From an uncultured Cellvibrio sp. (lineage in GTDB: Bacteria > Pseudomonadota > Gammaproteobacteria > Pseudomonadales > Cellvibrionaceae), in assembly GCA_946482385.1 (NCBI GenBank), contig CAMLRI010000114.1, forward strand, positions 1 through 6,870: a stretch of DNA of 6,870 nucleotides. The letters are read 5' to 3'. Made by a program: the position numbers and the translations under genes. This document shows positions 1 through 5,619 of the stretch, in pieces. Position 1 is the stretch's first letter. Each line of letters opens with the position of its first letter. The notes under the pieces were generated by a model. It was not told the origin of the DNA and made no database searches. It saw only the letters and a list, made by a program, of their open reading frames with translations.

Positions 1-642
1 TGTGGCAATTGCGACACCTGCCTCAGCCCGCCCGACACATGGGATGCCACCCAAGCGGTGCAAATGGCGCTCTCCTGCGTGTACCGCACCGGCCAGCGCT
101 TTGGCGCCGGCCATGTGATCGACGTATTGCGCGGCAGCAACAATGAAAAAATTTTGCAATTCAACCATCACCAACTCAGCACCTACGGCATAGGCAAACA
201 CCTGAGCGGCGACGAATGGAAATCCATTTTTCGCCAGCTGGTGGCGCGCGGTTTATTGGATGTTAACCCCGATGGTTTTGGCGGTTTGTTATTAAACGAA
301 TCCTGCCGCCCCTATTTGCGCGGCGAGCAGCCGATCCATTTGCGCCGCGAACAAAAAACTATTGCCGGCAACACCAAGCGCGCCAACTTGTCGCAGGACA
401 TTGCCGACGCCGACCTGCCCCTGTGGCAAGCCCTGCGCGCCTGTCGCCGCCGCCTGGCGGAAGAACAGGGGGTGCCGCCCTATGTGATTTTCCACGATGC
501 CAGCCTGCGCGAAATGCTGGAATTCCGCCCCCTCAGTTTGGAGCAGCTGCGCAGTATCAGCGGTGTGGGCGAAAGCAAATTAAAACGTTTTGGCGAGGAA
601 TTTTTAGCGGTGTTGCGCGAGGCGGAGTATCAGGAAGGTTAA
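1..642 (+). CDS. recQ: ATP-dependent DNA helicase RecQ, C-terminal part (5' truncated by window edge)
   Basis: The reading frame is open from base 1 and ends at TAA 640-642, giving 213 residues. It begins inside the zinc-binding module: CGNCDTC supplies the last three cysteines (residues 1, 4, 7 here) of the four that hold Zn in RecQ. The RQC winged-helix domain follows (about residues 15-110; RFGAGHVIDVLRGSNN and STYGIGKHLS are close to E. coli RecQ). The HRDC domain is at about 139-208 (VPPYVIFHDASLREM and the hairpin-like ISGVGESKLKRFG). RecQ is a 3'-5' superfamily 2 helicase of roughly 600 residues acting in RecF-pathway recombination and replication-fork repair. The helicase motor lies upstream of the window, so the true start is not visible; the GTG at 58 is an internal codon. 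No sign of frameshift or decay in the visible part. Identity is firm from three consecutive domain signatures. Confidence 0.96.
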   Translation, partial: CGNCDTCLSPPDTWDATQAVQMALSCVYRTGQRFGAGHVIDVLRGSNNEKILQFNHHQLSTYGIGKHLSGDEWKSIFRQLVARGLLDVNPDGFGGLLLNESCRPYLRGEQPIHLRREQKTIAGNTKRANLSQDIADADLPLWQALRACRRRLAEEQGVPPYVIFHDASLREMLEFRPLSLEQLRSISGVGESKLKRFGEEFLAVLREAEYQEG

Positions 643-657
643 GTCAGGAAAATGAAG

Positions 658-688
658 TTCCCGCACCTGCCAAACGCCGGTGCGGGAA
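658..688. terminator. Hairpin between convergent recQ and S9 peptidase genes, probable terminator
   Basis: An uninterrupted 10-bp stem (TTCCCGCACC, 658-667 / GGTGCGGGAA, 679-688 with TT pairing AA at the base) closes an 11-base loop. It lies 15 bases past the recQ stop and 13 bases past the leftward peptidase stop. Read leftward, the stem is followed by a T-rich tract (CTTCATTTTCC), a plausible intrinsic terminator for the peptidase. Read rightward, only TAAAAC follows, with no U-run, so termination of recQ here would be weaker or need help. The position between two converging genes supports a shared role. Confidence 0.7.
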
Positions 689-701
689 TAAAACAGCTAA
701 A

Positions 702-2651
702 TTATTGCAGATGTTTATTGACGAACTTGATCAGCGAGGAAAGGGTTTCCTGGCTGGATTCGTTTTCCAATAAGCCGTGGCCATCGCCCTTTAGCTCGAT
801 AAACTCCACAGGTTTGCCCGCTTTTTTGAGTTTTTTGAACATATCGCGCGATTGGCTAATGGGAACTATCTGGTCGTTTTTGGCGTGGATTAACAGTACC
901 GGGGCGTTAAATTTTTCCACAAAATTAATCGGTGAAATAGCCGCAAAGGCTTTTTTATCCACCTCGCCATTGTTGTATTGCAAGATCCAATAATCGACGA
1001 TTTCGCTTTTGCCGCCATGCTCGCGCTTTTCCCAGCTGTACATATCGTTAATGTCGCCCAGGCCGTTAATCGACACTACACACTTGTAGAGTTCCGGGGT
1101 AAAAGCGCCGCCCGCCAAGGCGGCGTAACCACCATAACTGGCGCCCACAATACAGACCCGTTGCGGGTCGCTATAGCCCTTGCTCACCAAAAACTGGAGC
1201 GCATCGGTGAGGTCATCCTGCATTTTTTTGCCCCATTCACCTTTGCCTGCCATGCGGTGATCTGAGCCAAAGCCTGTTGAGCCGCGGAATTGCGGCTGTA
1301 CCACCAGATAACCTTCTTGTGCCAGGGCCTGTGCCCAGGGATCAAAACCTATACGGTCGTAAGCTGCGGGGCCTCCGTGCGGGTAAATAATGGTGGGCAG
1401 ATTTTTCATGGCGCCGACTTTATCGCGTGGAATAGTTAACAGGCTGGGAATTTTCATGCCGTCGCGCGCTGTGTAGGTAAACTTGCCCAGGGGATGGATT
1501 TGATCTTCGCGAATGTCTGGGCGCCCGGAGGCGAGATAAGTTGGCTGTATGTCATCGCCAAACAGGAAGTATTCATCAATATAACTGCTGCCTTCCACAT
1601 TAACCACCCAGCGTTTCCACTGCCCGTGCCAGTCCACCAGCCATACGCTTTGTTCGGGAAATTGTGCAATGGTGTCATTGACACGCTTGTTAATGGCGTC
1701 ATCAAAAAATTGGTAAGAAGGCGTAAAGCCGGAGTAGCGCACGCCAAAAACCACCCGCTGAATATTGGTAAGCACCTCTTCAATATCGGCATCCGCCCTA
1801 TTCATAATGGGCCCATTGATACTGCCGTCTTCCAGGCTCATAGTGTAATAGTTGCGGCGGTTGGTGTTGTCGGAGGTTAATACCACCAAGGATTTGAAAT
1901 CGGGGGTCAGGCCCACAAAAGAGCGGCGGCGCACATTGGTTTCTTCGCGAAATACCTCCACCCATTTGCCGCTGACCTTGCTCAAAATACGATGCAGGTT
2001 TTTCTTTTCATCGTACTCCTCCTGGGCAATCAGGTTGCCCTGTGCGTCCATAAAAAAATCTTGAGCATGGTGATCGCCAGCATGAATACGCTTCACATGC
2101 TTTTTTTCCAGGCTGACTTTGAATAGTGCGTATTTTGGCTCTACATAGTCACCATCGGTATCATCGTAGGCGGGCATGTACACATATTTGCCATCGGGCG
2201 AGATGCCGACAATGCTCCCCAAACCCGTTTGCCCTGGGTAAATTTTGTCGCCGGGGATTAGCAGTTGGCGAATGCCCTTGTCTTTGATATTCACCACAAA
2301 CGCGGTGCTCACATCAAATCTGCCACGAAAGCCCATCACACCCCGGTATTCCGATACACGAAATACCAGTTGTTCATTGTTAACAAAATACAGCTGTTGT
2401 GGCTGAATGGCAGAGACATCAAACGCGGCCAAGACTTTTTTATCGGCCAGGGACACCACAACCAGGGCATCCTGTTTCTCGCTGTGTTTGCGATACGCAA
2501 AATACTTGCCGTTGGGTGACATAGTTAGCATGCTGATACTCGCATTGGCGCCATAGGTTTTAAGGTCGACCTTGGCGGTTTGCGTAGCACTGCTGGCAAA
2601 GCTTAAGAGAAGAAGGGTAAGGCAAATCGCGTGTTGCACTAGGCTACGCAT
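702..2651 (-). CDS. Exported S9-family (prolyl oligopeptidase type) serine peptidase
   Basis: A 649-residue serine peptidase resembling the dipeptidyl-aminopeptidase/acylaminoacyl-peptidase branch of family S9. The first ~22 residues are a signal peptide (basic start, hydrophobic LTLLLLSFA, likely cleavage after SSA), so it should act in the periplasm or outside. Residues ~30-380 look like the beta-propeller gate (repeated strands such as MLTMSPNGKYFAY and GISPDGKYVYMP). Residues ~390-649 form the alpha/beta-hydrolase domain. Visible elements: HGGP at 425-428 (oxyanion-hole region), the nucleophile Ser505 in GASYGG, Asp593 in HAKNDQIVP and His625 in GDGHG, a complete catalytic triad. Expected activity is cleavage of short peptides, often from blocked or N-terminal ends; exact specificity cannot be read. 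The ATG is chosen because it starts the signal peptide and has AGGA (complement of 2662-2665) 10 bases upstream. It is divergent from the PepSY/two-component operon and convergent with recQ. Confidence 0.93.
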   Translation of the reverse strand: MRSLVQHAICLTLLLLSFASSATQTAKVDLKTYGANASISMLTMSPNGKYFAYRKHSEKQDALVVVSLADKKVLAAFDVSAIQPQQLYFVNNEQLVFRVSEYRGVMGFRGRFDVSTAFVVNIKDKGIRQLLIPGDKIYPGQTGLGSIVGISPDGKYVYMPAYDDTDGDYVEPKYALFKVSLEKKHVKRIHAGDHHAQDFFMDAQGNLIAQEEYDEKKNLHRILSKVSGKWVEVFREETNVRRRSFVGLTPDFKSLVVLTSDNTNRRNYYTMSLEDGSINGPIMNRADADIEEVLTNIQRVVFGVRYSGFTPSYQFFDDAINKRVNDTIAQFPEQSVWLVDWHGQWKRWVVNVEGSSYIDEYFLFGDDIQPTYLASGRPDIREDQIHPLGKFTYTARDGMKIPSLLTIPRDKVGAMKNLPTIIYPHGGPAAYDRIGFDPWAQALAQEGYLVVQPQFRGSTGFGSDHRMAGKGEWGKKMQDDLTDALQFLVSKGYSDPQRVCIVGASYGGYAALAGGAFTPELYKCVVSINGLGDINDMYSWEKREHGGKSEIVDYWILQYNNGEVDKKAFAAISPINFVEKFNAPVLLIHAKNDQIVPISQSRDMFKKLKKAGKPVEFIELKGDGHGLLENESSQETLSSLIKFVNKHLQ

Positions 2652-2708
2652 AAGTATTCGTTCCTATGAATTATTGTCGTTTCCCACGCAAGGGTGAGTC
2701 CGGGCGCC

Positions 2709-2737
2709 AGTATCTATAAAGCTTCAGGGCGGGTCAA
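2709..2737 (-). promoter_or_regulatory. Sigma70-type promoter for the S9 peptidase
   Basis: On the minus strand, TTGACC (complement of 2732-2737; 5 of 6 to TTGACA) is followed after exactly 17 bases by GATACT (complement of 2709-2714; 4 of 6 to TATAAT). Transcription would begin near 2702, leaving a leader of about 50 bases before the peptidase ATG. The spacing and the -35 match make this the best promoter candidate for the gene. The -35 lies 43 bases from the nearer end of the TTAAG box at 2781-2797, so basal expression does not seem to need that regulator. Confidence 0.6.
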
Positions 2738-2780
2738 TCAGGCGCTGGCCAGGCAATAGCCTTTGGCTGCTCCCGGCTGA

Positions 2781-2797
2781 ATTAAGGTTCATTTAAG
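2781..2797 (+). promoter_or_regulatory. BqsR/PmrA-type response-regulator box (TTAAG-N6-TTAAG)
   Basis: ATTAAG-GTTCA-TTTAAG is a perfect direct repeat TTAAG-N6-TTAAG with an 11-base period, the layout bound by tandem dimers of OmpR/PhoB-family regulators. This sequence matches the motif I recall reported for BqsR of Pseudomonas aeruginosa and resembles PmrA/QseB boxes. Its downstream half-site takes the place of a -35 element for the rightward operon, with a candidate -10 ten bases further on. Autoregulation by the regulator encoded at 3542-4210 is the natural inference. Confidence 0.75.
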
Positions 2798-2807
2798 CCG
2801 CTCTTTC

Positions 2808-2813
2808 TATTCT
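2808..2813 (+). promoter_or_regulatory. Candidate -10 element of the PepSY/two-component operon
   Basis: TATTCT matches 4 of 6 bases of TATAAT and lies 10 bases downstream of the second TTAAG half-site, close to the arrangement known for activator-dependent promoters of the PhoP/PmrA class that lack a good -35. A start near 2820 would give a leader of about 80 bases before the first PepSY gene. Assigned from spacing rather than from a strong match. Confidence 0.45.
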
Positions 2814-2822
2814 GGATAGGTA

Positions 2823-2842
2823 GGCCAGGCAATTGCCCGGCC
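2823..2842. repeat. GC-rich 20-base palindrome in predicted leader
   Basis: The sequence is centred on the perfect palindrome GGCAATTGCC (2828-2837) and extended by GGCC on both sides, with a single mismatched pair (A2827 against C2838). It falls just downstream of the predicted transcription start, so it could be an operator for a dimeric repressor or an RNA hairpin in the leader. No T-run follows, so it is not an intrinsic terminator. No known operator family is recognised. Confidence 0.4.
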
Positions 2843-2856
2843 GCGATTAACTCACT

Positions 2857-2873
2857 TTTAAGCGATGCTTAAA
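2857..2873. promoter_or_regulatory. Second TTAAG-type box, also a perfect inverted repeat
   Basis: TTTAAG-CGATG-CTTAAA can be read as a direct-repeat regulator box (TTAAG-N6-TTAAA, 9 of 10 bases of the motif) or as an inverted repeat with 7-base arms around GAT (TTTAAGC / GCTTAAA). It starts 76 bases after the first box and ends 27 bases before the first PepSY start codon. No convincing -10 follows, so a feedback or accessory binding site, or a short leader hairpin, is more likely than a second activated promoter. Confidence 0.45.
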
Positions 2874-2900
2874 TGACCATCCGGAAATAGGTGCAATATC

Positions 2901-3209
2901 ATGACTTTTATTAAACATCCCCTTGTTTTTACAACCTTAATGTCTGCCGCTGCGCTGGTGCAGGCAAACGATGTTCGCCTTGATGAGGCAGTTAAATTGC
3001 GCGATGCTGGCAGTATTCAGGATTTTGCCAAGCTCAATGCCCTGGCCTTAGGCCAGCATCCAGGTGCCCAGGTGCAAGATACCGAATTGGAAAACCAATG
3101 GGGCCGCTATGTGTATCAAATCGAACTGCGCGATGCGCAGGGCCTGGAGTGGGATATGGCACTGGATGCCAACACAGGTGAAATACTGAAAAACCAACAG
3201 GACGACTAA
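2901..3209 (+). CDS. Small exported PepSY-domain protein, first of tandem pair
   Basis: A 102-residue protein with an N-terminal signal peptide (residues 1-22, hydrophobic LVFTTLMSAAALV, cleavage probably after VQA), hence periplasmic. The mature ~80 residues form one PepSY domain: the pattern ELE...GRYVYQIELRD..G....ALDANTGEILKN is diagnostic, and the tail ends in two aspartates. PepSY domains are known as propeptide-like modules of peptidase precursors and as partners of envelope sensors; small free-standing ones commonly sit upstream of two-component genes, and the position here matches the PepSY-type genes ahead of bqsRS in Pseudomonas. The start is ATG with AGGTG 7 bases upstream. It is about a third identical, without gaps, to the next gene product (28 of 80 mature positions by hand count), so the pair likely arose by duplication. 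The 24-base gap to that gene indicates one transcript. The ligand or partner cannot be read. Confidence 0.88.
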   Translation: MTFIKHPLVFTTLMSAAALVQANDVRLDEAVKLRDAGSIQDFAKLNALALGQHPGAQVQDTELENQWGRYVYQIELRDAQGLEWDMALDANTGEILKNQQDD

Positions 3210-3233
3210 CCCTCGTCATTGCCAAGGTAAACC

Positions 3234-3542
3234 ATGCACGCCCTTATTCGCTTACTCAGTTACCTGTTGTTGCTGGCATTTACCTTGAGCGTGAATGCCG
3301 ACGACTTGAGTCAGGATGAAGCATTGCGCCTGCGTGAATTGGGGCTGATTCTGCCTTTGGAGGATGTGCTCGCCCTGGTGCATGCCCGTCATGCTTCTGC
3401 CCGCCTGTTAGAAGTGGAGCTGGAGGAAGAGGGCGATATTTACGTGTACGAGGTGGAGTTGATTACCCAAGAGGGCGTGGTGCGCGAATTGGAATTTGAT
3501 GCGAGCACTGGCCAATTATTGCAAGACGAGGAGGATGACTGA
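3234..3542 (+). CDS. Small exported PepSY-domain protein, second of tandem pair
   Basis: Also exactly 102 residues, with a signal peptide of similar size (1-22, [17 protein letters not shown], cleavage likely after VNA) and one acidic PepSY domain. The mature start [19 protein letters not shown] and the core [18 protein letters not shown]...[12 protein letters not shown] are close to the common form of two-component-linked PepSY proteins, closer than its upstream paralogue. The tail is strongly acidic (DEEDD), which could favour contact with cations or with a basic partner; that is inference. ATG is preceded by AAGGT about 6 bases upstream. The stop TGA shares its last A with the ATG of the response regulator (TGATG), so translation of the two is probably coupled and their levels linked. 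A role as accessory or negative modulator of the adjacent kinase, or as an inhibitor of a periplasmic peptidase, is possible but unproven. Confidence 0.88.
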   Translation: MHALIRLLSYLLLLAFTLSVNADDLSQDEALRLRELGLILPLEDVLALVHARHASARLLEVELEEEGDIYVYEVELITQEGVVRELEFDASTGQLLQDEEDD

Positions 3543-4210
3543 TGCGCATCCTGATCGTAGAGGATCATATCGCCCTCGCCGATGAATTGATTGTCGATTT
3601 AAAACGCGCCGGTTACGCCGTCGATTGGCTCGCCGATGGCCGCGACGCCGCAATCCAGGGCGCAACCGAGCCCTATGATTTGATTGTGCTCGACCTCGGC
3701 TTGCCGGGTAAATCCGGCCTGGATGTGTTGCGCGAATGGCGTGCGGCCAATATTCAGCATCCGGTGTTAATTCTTACTGCTCGCGATCACTGGGCTGAGC
3801 GTATCGAAGGATTAAAAGCCGGTGCTGATGACTACCTGACCAAGCCTTTCCATCCCGAGGAATTACAGCTGCGCATCCAGGCGCTGTTGCGCCGCCGTCA
3901 CGGCCAGGCCAATCAAGCGCAATTGATCGCTGCTGGTTTGCAGTTGGATGAAGCCCTGCAGCAGGTCAGCCAAAATGGCCAGGTTTTTAGCCTTACCGCT
4001 GCCGAATTTAGTTTGCTGCGCTATTTAATGTTGAATGTGGGAAAAATTATTTCCAAAGCGCAACTGCATGATCATTTATATGATGGCGAAAGCGAACGGG
4101 ACTCCAATGTTATAGAAGTGCACATCAATCGCTTGCGCAGCAAGCTTGGTAAAAATGCCATAGAAACACGGCGCGGCCAGGGCTATCGTTTGGTGGAGCC
4201 GCCAGGGTGA
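3542..4210 (+). CDS. OmpR/PhoB-family response regulator, BqsR/PmrA/QseB-like
   Basis: A 222-residue DNA-binding response regulator of normal family length. The receiver domain (1-~118) has the acidic pair Glu7-Asp8, the phosphoacceptor Asp51 in [10 protein letters not shown], Thr79 in LILTARD and Lys101 in DDYLTKPF, so all key residues are intact. The C-terminal winged-helix DNA-binding domain (~130-219) shows [13 protein letters not shown], the recognition region [15 protein letters not shown] and the wing [11 protein letters not shown]. It should be phosphorylated by the kinase encoded immediately downstream and then bind tandem half-sites. TTAAG-N6-TTAAG boxes upstream of the operon are the expected targets, pointing to autoregulation. 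It overlaps the PepSY gene by one base and the kinase by four. Neighbours and box favour a BqsR/CarR-type regulator over PhoP or QseB, but receiver sequences alone do not separate these. Confidence 0.95.
   Translation: MRILIVEDHIALADELIVDLKRAGYAVDWLADGRDAAIQGATEPYDLIVLDLGLPGKSGLDVLREWRAANIQHPVLILTARDHWAERIEGLKAGADDYLTKPFHPEELQLRIQALLRRRHGQANQAQLIAAGLQLDEALQQVSQNGQVFSLTAAEFSLLRYLMLNVGKIISKAQLHDHLYDGESERDSNVIEVHINRLRSKLGKNAIETRRGQGYRLVEPPG
4195..4209 (+). promoter_or_regulatory. Ribosome binding site fixing the GTG start of the sensor kinase
   Basis: GGAG at 4195-4198, inside the last codons of the regulator gene, lies 8 bases before GTG 4207-4209. This supports the GTG start, which overlaps the regulator stop by four bases and implies translational coupling. 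Confidence 0.6.
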
Positions 4211-5565
4211 ACAAGTTTTTACGATCTAAACCGGCATTGGATTCCATCCAGCAGCGTTTGAGCCTGGGGTTGATTGGCGTATTGCTGTTGGTGGGCCTGC
4301 TGCTGGCGCAACTGAGCCTGTGGGGCTTCGACCAAGGTTTGCGTCGTTATTTCAGTGGCCAGTTGCAAACCCAAAGTGAAACCCTGCTGGCGGCGTTGGT
4401 GCGCGGCCCCAATGGTATTGAATTGGATTTGCAGCGCATTGGTGCGGCTTACCAGCGCCCCTTCTCCGGCTATTATTTTTTAATTGAATTGGATGGCAAA
4501 CACTGGCGCTCCCGCTCGCTCTGGGATCACCCATTGCCATTGCTGGCCAGCAGTGGTTTGCAGCGCGACTTATATGATGGCCCGGAAGCCCAGCGGTTAT
4601 TGATTCATCGCAGCCAGTTTCGCCGCTTTGGCAAAACTATCGAAATTCAAGTCGCGCAGGATTACACCCCCCTGCTGGATAATTTTCGCCGCATGCAGTT
4701 AATGGGTGCCGCTGTGGGGCTGGCTGCATTGATCCTGTTGGTGCTGTGGCAGCGCTATGTGGTGGCGCGTTCGCTGCGCCCGCTGGATGAGGTGCGCGCC
4801 CAGATTATTGAATTGCAACAGGGGCAGCGCACCAGCTTGGAAACGGCAGTGCCCAGTGAATTAAAACCCCTGGTGGAGCAGTTGAATCGCCTTGGCCAGC
4901 ACACCGAAGATCGGCTGAAACGCTCGCGCAATGCCCTCGGCAATTTGGGCCACGCCCTGAAAACCCCCTTGGCGATTTTGTTCAGCCTGGCCAATCGCAG
5001 TGAATTAAATCATCACCCGGAATTGCGCGAACAATTGCGCAGCCAGTTGCAACATATGCAGGAGCGCATTGGCCGCGAGCTGGCGCGTGCGCGCCTCGCC
5101 GGCGAGGCCCTGCCGGGTGCTTATTTTCACTGTGCCAGTGAATTGCCGGATTTAATTGCCACACTGCAATTAATTCATCGCCGCGAACTCCAGCTGCATT
5201 GGTCGGCGCCGGAGGATTTGCGCCTGCCTTGGGATCGCGAAGATATGCTGGAGCTACTGGGCAATTTGCTGGATAACGCTTGCAAATGGGCGCGCCAGCA
5301 GGTGCAGGTAAGCATCGCCTATTACCCCGCCCAACAACACTTCGCAGTAAGGGTGGAAGACGATGGCCCGGGTATTGCCGAAAGCGAGCGCGCCCAGGTA
5401 TTAAGCCGCGGCGCCCGTATGGACGAGCAGGTGCAAGGCCACGGCCTGGGATTGGCGATAGTGCGCGATATAGTGGAGCACTGTGGCGGCCAGCTGGCCT
5501 TGCAACAGAGTTCCCTTGGCGGCCTTGCGGTTGTTATACACTTACCCGCAACCAGCGCCGCTTAG
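4207..5565 (+). CDS. Membrane sensor histidine kinase, BqsS/PhoQ/PmrB-like
   Basis: A 452-residue inner-membrane sensor kinase. Order of parts: TM1 ~17-40, periplasmic sensor ~41-163, TM2 ~165-185, a HAMP-like linker ~183-236 (SLRPLDEV), the phosphoacceptor helix with His249 in [11 protein letters not shown], and the ATPase domain with the N box (Asn353, Asn357 in [12 protein letters not shown]), G1 DDGPGI at 385-390 and G2 GHGLGL at 411-416. The residue after the histidine is Ala instead of the usual Glu/Asp, as in the PhoQ group (HSLKTP). The periplasmic part has the acidic spacing R120-D-L-Y-D124, comparable with the RExxE motif linked to iron sensing in BqsS; this is suggestive only. The start is GTG, overlapping the regulator stop as GTGA, with GGAG (4195-4198) 8 bases upstream. 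It should autophosphorylate and pass phosphate to the regulator encoded before it. The sensed cue, perhaps a divalent cation, is inferred from homology of arrangement. Confidence 0.94.
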   Translation: MNKFLRSKPALDSIQQRLSLGLIGVLLLVGLLLAQLSLWGFDQGLRRYFSGQLQTQSETLLAALVRGPNGIELDLQRIGAAYQRPFSGYYFLIELDGKHWRSRSLWDHPLPLLASSGLQRDLYDGPEAQRLLIHRSQFRRFGKTIEIQVAQDYTPLLDNFRRMQLMGAAVGLAALILLVLWQRYVVARSLRPLDEVRAQIIELQQGQRTSLETAVPSELKPLVEQLNRLGQHTEDRLKRSRNALGNLGHALKTPLAILFSLANRSELNHHPELREQLRSQLQHMQERIGRELARARLAGEALPGAYFHCASELPDLIATLQLIHRRELQLHWSAPEDLRLPWDREDMLELLGNLLDNACKWARQQVQVSIAYYPAQQHFAVRVEDDGPGIAESERAQVLSRGARMDEQVQGHGLGLAIVRDIVEHCGGQLALQQSSLGGLAVVIHLPATSAA

Positions 5566-5588
5566 TTATTGCATCTTTGTTATTGCAT
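5565..5588 (+). repeat. Short direct repeat GTTATTGCAT x2 in kinase-ABC gap
   Basis: GTTATTGCAT occurs at 5565-5574 and again at 5579-5588, a 14-base period, starting at the last base of the kinase stop codon. A 14-base period does not fit side-by-side binding on one helix face. It may be chance or a slip duplication; no regulator is recognised. The rest of the 54-base gap shows no clear hairpin terminator, and only a poor TTGCAT could serve as a -35. Confidence 0.35.
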
Positions 5589-5619
5589 TTAAGGGCGACG
5601 TTTTTACCCACCCCAAAAG

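Larger units (their letters stand above)
2652..2900. other. Divergent intergenic regulatory region
   Basis: This 249-base stretch between the leftward peptidase and the rightward PepSY operon codes for nothing I can support. It carries the peptidase promoter on the left, the TTAAG box and -10 in the middle, and a palindrome plus a second TTAAG-type box on the right. An 11-base direct repeat GGCCAGGCAAT (2747-2757 and 2823-2833) is spaced 76 bases, the same offset as the two boxes. Confidence 0.7.

Noticed and set aside
58..60. GTG as a start for a short 194-residue protein
   Set aside because: The same frame is open to base 1 and encodes the RecQ zinc-binding cysteines before it, so this is an internal valine codon.
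978..1265. Open frames opposite the S9 peptidase (978-1265, 1494-1880, 2265-2519 on +; also 652-993)
   Set aside because: All are shadows of the peptidase, whose signal peptide, propeller and full catalytic triad are intact; none has a recognisable domain or ribosome site.
2715..2720. TATAAA on the + strand as a -10 element
   Set aside because: No reasonable -35 lies about 17 bases upstream, and the bases are better explained as the spacer of the leftward peptidase promoter.
5588..5593. Single TTTAAG half-site upstream of the ABC gene as a third regulator box
   Set aside because: No partner half-site lies 11 bases on either side, so it does not meet the direct-repeat layout.
5593..5610. GGGCGACGTTTTTACCC as a terminator after the kinase gene
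   Set aside because: Only about three to four pairs can form at the base and the T-run sits inside the loop, not after a stem.
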